Source: Lytechinus pictus (lineage: Eukaryota; Echinodermata; Echinoidea; Temnopleuroida; Toxopneustidae). From it: DNA of 64,000 bases. Every line of letters begins with the position of its first letter. Positions within the stretch are counted from its first letter, which is position 1. The stretch covers positions 18,245,701 through 18,309,700 of the forward strand of contig NC_087252.1 of assembly GCF_037042905.1 (NCBI RefSeq), written 5' to 3'. A program made the translations under genes and the position numbers. This document shows positions 12,397-24,788 of the stretch, in pieces. The notes below the pieces were generated by a model. The model ran no database searches. It was not told where the DNA came from and worked only from the letters and a program-made list of their open reading frames with translations.

Positions 12397-15300
12397 AGAG
12401 AGTTATTCACGAATCTTCCTTCACACTCTCACAGGAACTTGAAAAGTAACCGGCTGGAAATTTTTACGAGGGAGGGGGGGGGGTCACCCCAGGTCAATTA
12501 TCATTCCAAAGCACGAATGTCACGTTTAGGGACGATTGATTTGTACATTCATGATTCATAAATGGAAAAACAGCTGGTATTCCTTTGCGTTAACACATCC
12601 ATGCATCTCAAACAGTTTAGCCTTCAAACGTTAAAGGATGAAGAGGCTGGGAATGGGAGGGGGAGGGGGGCTTCCAACATCTGGATCATTCATTATTTTC
12701 AAGCACATAATGTATCTTAGAGAGAGGGAGAGAGAGAGAGGAAAGAATGATACATTCAGGAATAGCACAACAGCTGCTGCGTCTTCTTGAATCGAATGTG
12801 ATACGGCCTGCCACAAAGTATTAGGGGGACATCGACGTTATAGATTCAGCGAGAGAGCGAGGCGAGCCACTTGTATTTGATCAGTGGAGTTCGCGATTTG
12901 GGTGGAAGCTTTGCAAATATATAAAGTTTCCACACACGCACACAACGGAGAAATGCGGGGTTTTTTCAAGTGAGTGATTATTTTCGGGGAAGGGGGGGGG
13001 GTAGGGGGCAACTGCCCCTATTCCTTTGTCCGTAGCCATGAGGTAGCATGTCTTTAAGCAAGTGGATACCATTTCAAGAATAATGCTGTCGTGTAGGGAC
13101 TTGTTCTATCCCAGTCCGAGTCGAAGTTCACAGTGACTCGAATTTAATTAGAAGGCCTATATGACTAACAGAACCAACCTCTAATATAGAGCATTAAAAA
13201 ACATTCAGAATTCTAATGAAATGGGCTGCATTCTTAGATTAGAATCATAAAATTAACTTTGAAAATTAGATACCAACCAATTAGACCCCCCCCCCCCCCT
13301 CTGGAGGGGGTGGGGTAGCATCTTCTCAAGGAACTCAAAGGCGATCGAGGGAGCGAAGCTACCGAACTTGTGATCATGGGGGGCGCTTTTGAAAGTGAAA
13401 TGAATTAGGCTTTCGGGCACACTTTTTGTGATTTTTTTTTTTTTGGGGGGGGGGGGTCATTCATGTGTAATGTATGGATATTGAAGTTGCATCAAAATTT
13501 AATGAAAGTTTCGCGTATTTTTCACAAAACAGTGACATGCACATCTCAGCGACATGCAGATGACGCAGTCAATGATGTCCCTCACTCACTTTTTCTTTTG
13601 TTTTTATTGTTTGAATTATACAATATTTCATTTTTTTTACAGATTTGACAATAAGGACCAACTTGACTGAACCGTATATTATTAAACATGGCTAAATCTT
13701 CACGTTAATGGAGGAATTTAATCGTGGTTTCACTTGACAATGAGGAGAAAACTTGAATGTTTCATATTTTTCACAATGAAATACAAAGAAATAGTGAGTG
13801 GATGACGTCATCAGTCTCCTCACTTGCATATTAACCAGGATGTGCATATAACTGTTTTGTGAATTTAAGCAAAACTTTTAAATGCCATAACTTTCTTATT
13901 TTACGTCCAATTTTGATGAAATTTTAAGTGTTATGCTTCTTGGAATTTTCTCTTTTTATTCAAATCAACTTTTTTGTTGGAATGAACTTGTCCTTTAACT
14001 TTTCATTTACATGTTTTAGCTTAATGCACAGTGCACAGAAAAGAATACTCGATAAGTAAACATATCCAAAGTTTGCAAAATATGGCCTTTATTTCCAAGG
14101 CAAAACCGTCAAGATCGCAAATATTGAAAACAAATAAGCTTGATAATATCTATTTGCTTTGAGTATGTTGAGCAGCCATCGAGACTGCCAATGGGAATGT
14201 ATACTGTTAACCACGAAACAACATCCAACCGCTATAGTCGTATAAGGACCGCTATTCATAAGGAGTGGGACCAGCAGTCGTATTAAAAAGCTCACAATTC
14301 ATAATGATAATTATAAAATGAAGGTCGCCAATTACAATAGAGATAGTAAAAATAGGTTCACTATTCGTAATCAGGGAGGGGGGGTCGCTTATAAAAACTG
14401 GTGATTAGACGAAGTGATGATTTGACCAAAATATGGTTGTTAGACGAAATAATGGACGGAATGGCATTAGACTATGATGGTAGACCATGACTGTCGTGAG
14501 TGGACGAGTTGGCAGTGGACGAATTGGCAATTTACCAGGAAGGGTGGGGAGCAGAAAGGGAAAGAAAGATGAAGGAAAACCGGTTGACTTTCGGAAGGAA
14601 GGGGGTCGGCAAAATGCTGACCTATGTCGACTCATGAAACTTTTCAGGAATAGAGCTCTGCGGGCTTCTAATTCGAATCGCTGTGAGGTGATGAGTATAG
14701 TTTCTGCTTTCAACTGAAATGATATTCTGGAACAAGTTCAAAGATGCAATCTCATTGAGGAACATCTCGTATAACAAGAAAATATGATGTTATATTGGAA
14801 AGATAGGACTGGAAGGAAACGGACATGACCCAGCAACAATAGTGCAAGCGTGTAGGCCTATTTCTGTTTCATTTTTTGTGAAAATTGATTTTTGTTATAT
14901 CCCCTGTGCTCTGATTATTTATTTCACATGGTTTCACGTCCCAAAAAGGGGAGAAAAATAAAGAAAGGAAAAGGGAAAAGGTGAAATATAGTACCTCTTC
15001 CTGAAAAGATGTTTGTATTTAAAAGATCGTCTTTTTTTTTGCTCGCTCGCAACTTAAAAAAAAAATGCCCCATACACCATGTATGGCCCCTTATAATTGT
15101 GGTTCATTACGCATCTGGTGCTGAACATCCAACAATAACCCTACCTTGATATCTCCCCCATACCATCCCGCCCCTCCCTTTTTGAAGCAGATGAGCAGCT
15201 CATTGTCAACCCTTCCCCATACCCTACTTACGTCCCTTTATTATGTCCCTTGTTGCTCCCGTTAAAAAAGTACCCTTGCTACGCCCCCTTTTCTCATTTA

Positions 15301-17210
15301 TTTTTCTCAGCTTGACTCGGCTGTTATTCACGACAGGAAGTTTCCTACCAGCTGATCATATCAGTGATCATTAAAGGGGAAGTATACTCTAACAACCCAA
15401 CATAAAAATTCTTTGAATAAAAATATATTTTTAAAAAGGAGAATAACGCTGAAAAATCCACCAAAATCGACTAAAAGAAACATTTTATTTGAATAGAAAA
15501 CAGAGGGAGGTAAAATGGAAATAATACCAATAGAAGGGCATAGGACCGGGGGCGGCGAGACTGAGGAGGCAATAATGGAGACCACATCCCGTCGCTCACA
15601 TTAAACAGACATTATGCGAATGATTATAAAGTTTTTTCCCCTTAACTAAATTTTCGGGCCCTTTTTCATATGAAATGAAAACATATTTATATATTTCTCA
15701 CTAAAAAGTCGCGAGCGAACGAACGTTTTGACCTTTTAAAATAAAAATCTAATTTTATGATCTATAGATTTTTTACACAATATTTAGAAAATAGTATTGC
15801 ACGAGTTCCTTTTGCTCTTCTCCTCCTTTATTTTCATTTATCGCACTATTTTTTGGGTCCAGTGCCCCCACTCCCATTCTATATTCACCATAGTAAACAC
15901 TGATTTTCTACTATCAGGGTAAACAGTGACACTTGGTTTGTTTATATAGGCAGGAAGATGGTGAGACGAGGCTATGTCCAGTCTCCCTTGGCTTGGAGAG
16001 TTATCAAAAAGCGGGGAGAAATTCACGTCACAAATTGCTTGAGAGATGGTCAAATGCAAACTGATTTATGCCCCTTGCAAAAAAGTATGTACCTTTATCT
16101 GCGTTATGTCTCGGGCTTTTGATTTATGGCGGTAATTAATCAGTCGATCGGAAACTGTATATAGTCCTAATCATGAATTCTATTTGCTGTTTAATTTCCG
16201 GAATGTCTCATAAATAACCGGCCAAGAAGCATTTGGCGTATTTTTTTTCCAACTGTAATTGATGTGTACGAGTTATAGTAAATTATATGCAACCAACTCA
16301 AATATACACAAACATCTTTGAAAACTGCAAGAATGAAATTGAAAATCGTTGGTGCGAATAATTTAATCGGCCTATGACGTATAATTACCGAACAGCTCCA
16401 TTATATAAAATAAAATGTGCTGCTATTCATAATTTATTCTGGTTTGGGGTCGGAGGGGGGGGATAGTGGGCAAACTTCTTTAAGACAAGATAGCCCCCCC
16501 CCAACACCCCCAACTATATTCAATATACATATTGTTATGAAGAGATTCTTGCTTAAGAACCGAATCTTATCTTAATCCTTCTAATTATAGGTAATTGCCA
16601 GTGTGTTTAATTAGTTAATTAGCCCTGAAATTAGTTATGTTGACTTACTGCAACCACAATAATCAAAACTAAATCGGTTTCTAAAGAAAACTAACCAAAT
16701 AGACAAATAGCGAAATGGGGCAAATAACAAAAAAAATGCATTTTTAAGGAGCCATTTCTGTATTTTGTGATACAATTTCGATATTTCATTTTGTAGGAAA
16801 ATACAATTAATGAAAATGGATTGCTGCATCATCGAGAAAATCTTGAGATTTTTTTTAAACAGTCTCATAATTTTTTGATTTTCATCCGCTAATTTGTCCC
16901 TGATTGAAATAACATTGTATTAAGTTTGAATGGAAATGAAATAGAGGATTTAATTGAAATGAATGCTAATTATGCTACAACTTAGGTCCATATATAAATC
17001 ATTGCTGTTTACTAACAATCGTAGTAAACGTTTAGTGATGTCTGGGGCAAAGAGCAACCCTTGACATGATTGTGGTTCCTATGTCGTAAATACCAGTGGA
17101 ATGAGTAATTCCAGATATGTCAATACGCACTAAGAAGACGGAATTATAGTGATAACATGCAGACTGCACACGAGACAAGAGGAAGATAAAGAAGGGTCGA
17201 CTTGTCTGGG
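12397..17210. other. intergenic DNA, no supported gene
   Basis: Contains poly-C/G tracts (near 12474, 12660, 13287, 13445, 16456), short (AG)n stretches and repeat fragments such as TTAGACGAA/GGACGAATTGG near 14405-14525. I found no exon chain with convincing splice sites. Confidence 0.4.
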
Positions 17211-17214
17211 AGAA

Positions 17215-17575
17215 GGGCGGGGCAGGGGTGGGGAGAGGGAGAGATATGAAGAGAGAGGGAGAGAGACAGACAGACAGACAGACAGACCATGGAGGTATAT
17301 TCTACCTCCATGGACAGACAGAGAGAGAGAGACAGAGACGGAGGGGGTGGGGGCTCTAGAGGAGTGGAAGAGGGAGAGAGGTTAGACAGGGGAAGAGATG
17401 TATAGAGGGGGGTGCCTCCGGCGGTGTGGAAGAGAGAGAGAGAGAAAGAGGGGGAGAGATAGACTGATAGATGGGGAGGGGCAGAGACAGGTGGATAACG
17501 AGAGAGGAAGAGGAGGGGTGAGAGAGAGAGGGGGATGGGTAGGGGAGATAGGGGGTAGAAGGGGCTTGGAAGGGA
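17215..17575. repeat. purine-rich microsatellite tract with internal hairpin
   Basis: About 360 bp of (GA)n, (GACA)n and G-rich sequence on the plus strand. A perfect 11-bp hairpin (CCATGGAGGTA, five-base loop, mirror) interrupts it at 17287-17313. The opposing proline/serine/leucine-rich minus-strand ORFs of 138-175 residues are low-complexity by-products. Confidence 0.8.
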
Positions 17576-18001
17576 GGTAAAAATAAGGAGAGGGGTTTGA
17601 ATGTCCTGTCTGTACAAAATTAATGATAGCAGTATAAATGTGAACTCTGTCTTTGGAAATATTTTTTGCAACTACTTGTAAAAAAGTCCTGACTATAACC
17701 ACGAATTTCATAGCAAATTTACAAAGTAAATAATTACAAGTTGATGCAAATCCCTTGGTAAATCTAGGAGGCAATACATGCTCGCGTCTCATATTCAATG
17801 AATAGCATACGAATCTATTTTTTCTGCGAAAAGGGCACGATGAATAGAAATAATCTAGCGGATAAAATCACATTGAGTAGAATCGACACGTGAATGCGTG
17901 TCGGAATTCAAACTGAACGAAACAAAAAATCATGTAGTAGTAGTTGCAAAGTTCATAGAAGCTAAATAACCTTGTTATCTGTGAAATTGTGGTACATACA
18001 G

Positions 18002-18151
18002 TGGCGGACCCAGGAGGGCACTTTTTTTGGCTTGTCAAATTTTCGCGAACAAAATAACCTTGAATTTTAGGTGAAAACCTTCTCTTTTCTTTTGTTTTGC
18101 TTGTCAATCATCGGGAAAATGTGCCCCCTTTAATCCTGGATCCGCCCCTAG
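18002..18151. mobile_element. short element with GTGGCGGACCCAGG / CCTGGATCCGCC ends
   Basis: Left end gtggcggacccaggaggg, right end ccctttaatcctggatccgcc. The interior has two TTTGCTTGTCAA motifs. The same end type borders the element at 22130-22371. No coding content. Confidence 0.6.
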
Positions 18152-18577
18152 GTACAGTGTCCCATTTTATCATGTTTATAGGCCTATATCCGCTGCTCTC
18201 ATGGCTAACAGCTTGAGATACGATGGAACATTATAACATTCAGGAATAAACGGATGCATTACATATGATCACTGGGAACATAGTGCATTTTTGTTGGAGA
18301 GAGCTTACACTTGATTTGATTTGTTTTGTTTTCTTCTGCATGAATTCATATCATTCATGTAATACAATTTTTCATATTTCTAATAATCATATTAAATGGT
18401 GACTTGTTTGGCGTGAGCCGTAAATTGAAATATATCGTTGCAAACAGAAATGATATACTATGTGTAACATTCATTCACTGTGCAGAAGGATTCATTAGCA
18501 GATTGCTTTAAAAAATATAACAAAACGCAATTATATTATAGCAACGTTCAAGAAATGATTTCATAAGTATTAAACAT

Positions 18578-18848
18578 GGGTGGAAATCCTAGGGGGTGGA
18601 CAGGGGGAAGCGTGCCCCTATACCCAAAATAGTAGGGGACACAATATCAAATGACCCCCTACTATTTTTGGTCTTTTATGATGGAAAGAAATACATCATT
18701 CAAAATCGAATTAAAACATGTATTTTGGACGAGATGACCCTACTTTTTAGGTAATAACCTTCCTTCTTTTTTTTTCTTCTTTTTTTTGCTTGTCAAAATT
18801 TCCAGCCCCTGGTCCCCCTCCCTTTGGGGAGGGATTTCCGCCCTTGGT
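18578..18848. mobile_element. short element with GGGTGGAAATCC / GGATTTCCGCCC ends
   Basis: Left gggtggaaatcctaggggg and right gggagggatttccgcccttgg are imperfect inverted ends. An inner inverted pair (AAAATAGTAGGGG and its mirror) follows, then a TTTGCTTGTCAAAAT motif like that of other G-tract repeats here. Confidence 0.55.
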
Positions 18849-18895
18849 ATATTAAAAAGAGAAGATGACACTACAGGTGTATTAACACAATAACC

Positions 18896-19070
18896 ATGAT
18901 AATCATGACAATAATGATGGACAAAACTTGTTCAGAAAGCGATATGAGGACTTACCCCCCATCCCTTGATCTCGACTCATACATCCTCCCATTTTGTCCC
19001 CGGGTGTTCTCCGATGCTACACGACTAGAAGATGATCAGACGCCTCAGACAACTTCAGGAACGGAACCAG
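18896..19070 (+). CDS. weak candidate exon ending at a GC-type donor
   Basis: Open from an ATG at 18896 (also 18917) through 58 codons, including DKTCSESDMRTYPPSLDLDS and ATRLEDDQTPQTTSGTEP. It ends ccag/gcaagt, a good match to the rare GC-AG donor. The composition is balanced and protein-like, but there is no partner exon, no family resemblance, and a competing minus-strand reading (18956-18992). Treat as a hypothesis. Confidence 0.25.
18956..18992 (-). CDS. weak candidate first mini-exon (MGGCMS N-terminus)
   Basis: Minus strand: ACAAAATGG gives a good start context, followed by MGGCMSRDQGMG and one base, then a consensus gtaagt donor at 18955. MGxxxS with an early Cys is the classic N-myristoylation plus palmitoylation signal. 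Only twelve codons long and without an identified downstream exon, so chance is quite possible. Confidence 0.2.
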
Positions 19071-19377
19071 GCAAGTATTAATATCCAAAAGACCAACTTT
19101 GCAACGACGATTGTGTGGTCGAAGAAAAGAAATCTAGAGAAGTTCGGTCCCACAAGAATGATAAACCGTGGATACTTCCCTGATTAAAATAAAACATACA
19201 GTCTCGATCACCAAGATAAGCAAGTTCTTCCGAGAGATCGAAATATGCATGGGGGTGCATGTGTCTCTCTTGCTCCTGTCTCCGCTAGCGCTCAGAGCTC
19301 TTATTGCTCACCGCTTGCATGCTTGCTTCACGATCTGTTTAATTTGTAGCCCGCGCGTCTAATGATTCGATTATTTA

Positions 19378-19510
19378 CCTCGATAGAAAGCTCTTCACGC
19401 AGAAGTTGGACAAGAACTGGGGATCTATTTTCAAGGTCCGTTCTGCTCCGGTTCTTGGACAGAGCTTTTAAAGGATAACAAAAGAGCCGGCCCTGGGGGC
19501 ATTCATCCAT
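19378..19510 (-). CDS. candidate first coding exon, unknown protein
   Basis: ATG at 19508-19510 opens 44 codons (MDECPQGRLFCYPLKALSKN, then RSRTDLENRSPVLVQLLREE and LSIE), ending atcgag/gtaaata, a strong donor. Amino-acid usage is protein-like with a short amphipathic VLVQLLREEL helix. No upstream in-frame support or downstream exon is identified and no family is recognised. It converges on the plus-strand candidate at 18896. Confidence 0.3.
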
Positions 19511-20090
19511 CTCTCACTCTCTCCCGAATACAAACAATCAATAATTTGAATCGCCATGATCGAAGAAATTGAAATAATTGTTGGGTTTGTTTCCTTTTCT
19601 TCGTATATAATTATGATTCAGAGAAGGATTTCGCAGCCAAATTGACGGAGCAGAGTGGAAATCATGACAGATTTATTCCGTTAATTGTTTATTCATCAAA
19701 CCCGGAAGTAAATAACAACAAAAACTTTAAAGTTTACATGATAGGCCTATAAGAGTTTAGCAACACTTCAAGCATACTCTTTTAGGAATAGTCACTACTC
19801 TCTCCCCCTCGCTAAGTTTTCCCGCGCTCCCCCTCTCTCCCCCCCCCCCCCCTCTTCCCGCGCTCTCCCTCGCTCTCGCTCCCCATCTCTCTCCTTCCAT
19901 AGATCAATATTTGAAATTGATCCGAGTTATTGAATAAGTGAATGCCTACACATTTCAACAACAGAAGGGTTATTTTACAGGCCCTATTAGGTTTTAATAG
20001 GTATATTTTTACATGAACATCTCCCAACATTCTTCTCGATCGTTTCTTTATTTTTCTATTTGATTTAATTTTCCTTTCCAACTGCCTATA

Positions 20091-20239
20091 CCTTGGTCAC
20101 AAATGATCTACGGCGGCCGTACGGCGAGTCGAAAACAGCCGTTTTAACATTTTTTTGTACCAGCTACACATATAAAAATTGAATAAAACGGCTGTTTTCG
20201 ACTTGCCGTACGGTCGCCGTAGATAAAATGTGACCATGG
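20091..20239. mobile_element. TA-flanked palindromic MITE (CCTTGGTCACA ends)
   Basis: Ends CCTTGGTCACAAATGATCTA and its near-mirror (tagataaaatgtgaccatgg). Inner arms CGGCGGCCGTACGGCGAGTC, GAAAACAGCCGTTTTA and mirror leave a loop of about 35 bp. TA is present on both sides. From memory, this motif is widespread in sea-urchin DNA. Confidence 0.85.
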
Positions 20240-20642
20240 TATTAGAAAACCATAGGGCGATTGTCCCCCCACCCCCCCCCCCCCCCCTGGTATCCAGGGT
20301 GACCTCCACCATCCTGTACCCGACACACACATTCTCAAATCGTGGATCCCGATCTCAAGAATAATAATGGTAACAGATTAATAGACGCACTGAATTAGCT
20401 TCTACAGGTTCATGATTATTCACAGTCTGAATTATGAATATGATTCAACTTGTCGCATAGAATCATTACCATTCTGTTTCTGCGTTAAAGCAAATCAGTG
20501 ATAAGTGCAAACAAATCCCGATCTGCGTCTTTTTCAAAACCCTGCCCTCGAAAAATGAATTCGCCGTTTATTCACACGTCACGAGCCAACGAATCTCTAA
20601 AGCAAATACACAAATGTGACAATAGCAAAGCCTTGATTTACT

Positions 20643-21234
20643 TAAAGGAGGAAGTCAACCCTAACTTCAAATTGATTTTAATAAAACATCAAATAAGAGA
20701 AACATATTATGAATGGAGGTTTGACGAAAATCCATCGAAGAATAGCAGTTCACTTTGACAATAAGTTTATGAAAAATAATTTAAAACATATTGCCGAAGA
20801 TTTGAGAAAAATCCATCAAAGAATTAAAAAGTTATTAGAATGTTAATTATTTTATTTGTGACGTCATATGCGAGCAGCATTCCTCATATAGCGAATGTTA
20901 AAAGACAATCAATGAAATGTCATTTTCTCAGAAAATTGTAAATGTTTTCTACTGTACCTTTTTGTATATCAATAGACAAATCATTTCACACCCGATCATG
21001 AAAAGAAAAAAAAAATTCATCAAGAACCATTTAAAGAATGAAATTCATGCATTTTATATGACATAACATACGGGGCAGCTGCTCGTTTATGATGTCACAA
21101 ATCCATAACTTTTGATAATTTTTAATAACTTTCTCAATCTTTAACGGATTATCCTCAAACCTTTACCAATATTTTTTTCTATAATTTTCTGCTACTTTTA
21201 CAACAAAATATTCTTCAGGATGAACTTCCCCTTT
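20643..21234. mobile_element. non-autonomous repeat, AAAGG(G)GAAGT ends
   Basis: The left end taaaggaggaagtcaaccct is mirrored imperfectly by the right end aggatgaacttccccttt. The roughly 590-bp interior is AT-rich with atgacgtca-like and tgatgtcaca motifs and no ORF worth calling. Confidence 0.55.
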
Positions 21235-21275
21235 GATATATTGTGTGTGTCTTTAATTACCTGGTAGCATCTGGT

Positions 21276-21441
21276 GGGTGTTTCATGAAAGTTGTCAGCA
21301 CTGACTTAATTGTCAGTGCTGACAAATTCAGTGAAATCCTTGGTTTTGATTGGCTGAGAGGCACTGGACTCTGACTGTTACTATGGCAATTGTCGAAGAA
21401 AGACAACTTGTCAGTGCTGACAACTTTCACGAAACGGTCCC
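21276..21441. mobile_element. short element with GTTTCATGAAAGTTGTCAGC ends
   Basis: Left GGGTGTTTCATGAAAGTTGT plus CAGCACTGAC, right mirror gtcagtgctgacaactttca plus cgaaac. A second inverted copy of TTGTCAGTGCTGACAA lies near the left end. No coding content. Confidence 0.75.
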
Positions 21442-21530
21442 CAGAACTCTGCGATGAATAAGTTTATAAGTTTCATTAACCTCAAGCAGTTGTTCTATTT
21501 ACTGTAGTTTTCTCATCTGATCTTACTCTA

Positions 21531-21735
21531 CACTAAAAAAAAATGGTTAACCCAATATTGGGTAAAATTGAAACATGCATGTTGGTTGGGTAAAAAGCTA
21601 CCAAATATTTTGTAAATTTTACGCAATGTTGCGTTGAAATAGCCCAATGTGAGATAGAAAAAAAATACCCAGCAAACATGCATGTTCCCTTTCTACCCAA
21701 TATTGGGTGAAATTTTACTTTGTGATTTTAGAGTG
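21531..21735. mobile_element. TA-flanked MITE (CCCAATATTGGG core repeats)
   Basis: Ends CACTAAAAAAA and the imperfect mirror gattttagagtg, each next to TA. Inner arms share CCCAATATTGGGT and AACATGCATGTT. Confidence 0.7.
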
Positions 21736-21771
21736 TATAAGTGATCATCCTAATCTTATACTGCCTTCTAT

Positions 21772-21998
21772 ACACAGTAAAAACGCTGTTTAAGATTGTA
21801 TACAACGCTGTTTACTATAATTTTATGAACCTTACAGTATTTGTTTAACCGTTTAAACAATAATGTTTAATTTATTGAAAATTAGATATTGAAAATTAAA
21901 CTTTGTTGCTTAAGATTTAAACACTTGTTTAAACTGTTTAAACAGTTACTGTAAGGTTCATATAGTAAACAGCGTTGTATAATTTTTGTTTACTGTGT
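21772..21998. mobile_element. TA-flanked palindromic MITE (family 1, copy 2)
   Basis: Second copy of the element at 7246-7471, in the same orientation with small indels. Both keep ACACAGTAAAAACGCTG at the left and tttactgtgt at the right. Confidence 0.85.
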
Positions 21999-22129
21999 AA
22001 CATGCTGTCCAAACATAAAAGGGCAAAACAAAACCACGCGAATTGTTATACAATAAAAGGCAAACGTTTTTAAACTGCATTTGGAATATAATTGTGTTAA
22101 AATAATGCTTATTAGATGTCATTCCCCAT

Positions 22130-22371
22130 CAGGGGATAATCCAGGATTTTTCGAAAGGGGAGGCACATTTTCCCGACGAAAAATTTAGCAAGCAAAAAAA
22201 AGAGGGTTTTAACCCAAAATTAAGTGGATTTCGTTCACGAAAAAATTTGACAAGAAGGAGAAGAAGAAAAAAGGTCTTCACTTTGACGGCAAGTTTACAT
22301 TACAAACTTTAATTGTGCCTCTCAAAAGGGGAACACGGGCCGGCTGTGCCCCCCCCCCTGGATCCGCCAGT
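22130..22371. mobile_element. G/C-tract element with CCTGGATCCGCCAGTG right end
   Basis: Starts caggggataatccagg; ends cccctggatccgccagtg. Inside are poly-A/G stretches and aatttgacaag/tttagcaag motifs shared with 18002-18151 in the opposite orientation. The ends are diverged. Confidence 0.5.
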
Positions 22372-22875
22372 GTTCCTCGTTAATTGATCTGAAAATGCCC
22401 CTTAAAGAAGAAAAACACGGACAAAACGTATGCTGTCACTATACTATATTTGCGTGTCATCCGTTTCTTGTTTGCTTTGGCAGAGGAATTGATTGCACAA
22501 AATACACACCCATAAGCAAACCTAAACGTGTTAAGGGCTTACTGTACTAGATAAAGATCAAACATCGCATATTATAAACGTAAAGACTAAATTTTATATT
22601 CTATAAAAGGATTGGTAAAAATAACCAATTGTCGGTGAATATTATGTCCGACACATTAATGGTCAAAATTAACAAATTTATTGGTTAGAATCTATCAGGA
22701 TGTTTTGACCAGTGACCACATTTTCCGTCGGATTCATATTCACCAACGGATTAATTACTTTGACAAATCAGTTTTAAGAGGATTAAAACTTATAACCCCC
22801 GGAACCACCTGACCATTTATTTTTGTTTTTATTAATTAGTAATGTGTTTCTGTATTGATCAGTGCATATCATGTT

Positions 22876-23059
22876 GCAGGGGCCGCGAAAGGTTTTTAAA
22901 GTGGGGGGGGGGGGGGCTGACCATGCAAAAAATAAACCAATATCTTATCTACAAAGTCAATGGGAAACAAATATGGTAATTTTTACGTTTTTGTACACGG
23001 TTTTGGAAAGAAAAGTGGGGGCTGAAGCCCCCATCCCCTCCCGCTTCCGCGGCTCCTGT
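22876..23059. mobile_element. short element, GCAGGGGCCGCG ends (copy 1)
   Basis: Left gcaggggccgcgaa, right ttccgcggctcctg. A 14-G run with ctgaccatgcaaaaaa follows the left end, and gtgggggctgaagccccc precedes the right end. A second copy occurs at about 59075-59214. Confidence 0.7.
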
Positions 23060-23689
23060 GTTAGTATTCAACAGTTCAATTGTTGTTGGTGTGAGTGCAT
23101 GGTAACCACGACAAATTTGAGAGTAATCGCTGAAAATTAAATTGAATTGAATTTAGTTTCATAATTTACAAAATCCCCTAACTAATACAGAAGATTGTGC
23201 CAATGGCAGTGATAGTGAAATAAGGAACCTGCATGAAAAGCAGAGCTTGTAAAGTTGTAATGTCGGCAGGTTCCTTAAAATGATGAAATTAGCAATCAAT
23301 TAAGGAGATCGAACACTTACAAAAACTTAGACTACAAAGGAAGAGCCAAAGATAAGCCTATAAAAAGATCGCAGGGTAAAGAATGAGAGAGAGGGTGGAG
23401 AAATAATAAGAACGAGAGAGGGGGTGAACGAAAAATATTCAAAACTAACGCAGTATATAAGAAAAAAGGTGGCAAATACATGGCAATGGACAAATATTAG
23501 CATGCACACTTTGTTCAGAAGAGAGAGTGGTTCCATGATATTTGCTCTGGCGACAATTGCTCCGATGGAAAATCTGCACGTTAAGCCAAACATAAAACCT
23601 TATAACCTCCAAAACTAAATAAACCCTAATCCTAATCTTTACATCATTCTGAACCAAAAAAATATATTACAATCCTAACTCTAACCCTA
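23060..23689. other. intergenic DNA, no supported gene
   Basis: Contains a small inverted pair (aaggaacctgca near 23223 and gcaggttcctta near 23265). ORFs of 64-88 residues overlap on both strands and none has recognisable motifs. Confidence 0.4.
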
Positions 23690-23928
23690 CATAGCAAAAA
23701 CTGGGGTGTTAACCGATGTACATAGAGGACCACACCAGTCATTTTACACCGGTGTTAAATTAACAGTGTTAGTTTAACACATATAGGTGTTATTACAACA
23801 CCTTTGGTTGTTACATTTACACTCTTTGGTGTTATGTTCAATCTCTAGGGTATAATTTTAACACCTCAGGGTGTGGTCCTCTATTAACACCAACTGGTGT
23901 CAGTTTTAACACCACAGTTTTTACAGTG
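23690..23928. mobile_element. TA-flanked MITE rich in GGTGTTA
   Basis: Ends catagcaaaaactg and agtttttacagtg, next to TA. Sub-terminal arms share AGAGGACCAC and its mirror, with many GGTGTTA/TAACACC boxes. Same style as 7506-7726 but a different sequence. Confidence 0.7.
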
Positions 23929-24257
23929 TATGCCCTCTGAGATATTGAGACCGGAGAAAATGTCGTGTCACCGTCAGGGTTGTTGAGAAATAACGAAACC
24001 TTGAATCATTAATTATTTCGCTAAACATACCCTATTAATAAGTAGGCCTTTTCAATTTTAAGCCTCTCACAGTTGAATAGATCAAAACTACAATCGCCTT
24101 CGCCAAGCATGAGTTGAAATCGATCATCTTAGGAAGTAAATGAGACTGACTTTACCCACACATTTCACCTCATTTCCGTATTTTATGATATGTGATCCTT
24201 GGCCATTTTATTAACTCGACCAAAAGGATAATTTCCAATCCGGTCCAATCAACAATA

Positions 24258-24414
24258 CACTGTAAAAAATGAAGTGCTAATTTAGCACTTACAGTGCTTG
24301 TAGTGACTGCACTACGAGTGCTGATTTTCTAGTTTAAATTTGTACTCGAAAATCAGCACTCGTACACTATACAAGCACTGTAAGTGCTAAATTAGCACTT
24401 CATTTTTTACAGTG
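24258..24414. mobile_element. near-perfect palindromic MITE, 157 bp
   Basis: Ends CACTGTAAAAAATGAAGTGC and its exact mirror. The arms continue TAATTTAGCACTTACAGTGC and run almost to the centre, so the strand can fold into one long hairpin. TA on each side. Confidence 0.9.
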
Positions 24415-24774
24415 TAATTGAACACCTCCGATGGACACCAGTGTATATGGTGTAATATATGGTGTTGATCGGAGGATTACACCATACAAGGTGTTAGAAT
24501 TAACAGAATGCGAACACAATGATATTATATAGAGTGTTAAAGTAATAGCGATATAAAGGTAATTTTGTTTAAATATTCGAGACTTGTTATTTTCATATTA
24601 CTCTAATTATTTCAACATAATTATATGCAATGAAATAGAACCCTATAATATCCGAATTCCCTATAACCCACATGTGATTAAAAATGAATATCATTCATTA
24701 TTCTTTTTTTATTTATTTTTAATGCTAACTCATCTTAATAAGAAACAAAAGAGATCAATTTAAGTGTAATTAAG

Positions 24775-24782
24775 AAAAAAAA
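24775..24782 (-). terminator. RNA polymerase III T-run after tRNA-Glu
   Basis: Eight consecutive T on the minus strand, six bases after the 3' end of the tRNA gene: the usual Pol III stop signal. Confidence 0.8.
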
Positions 24783-24788
24783 GTTGTG

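Noticed and set aside
12224..12442. 72-residue ORF as a gene
   Set aside because: It runs through the right arm of a foldback element.
17144..17798. Proline/serine-rich ORFs of 138-175 residues
   Set aside because: Low-complexity (CT)n translation on the opposite strand of a purine tract.
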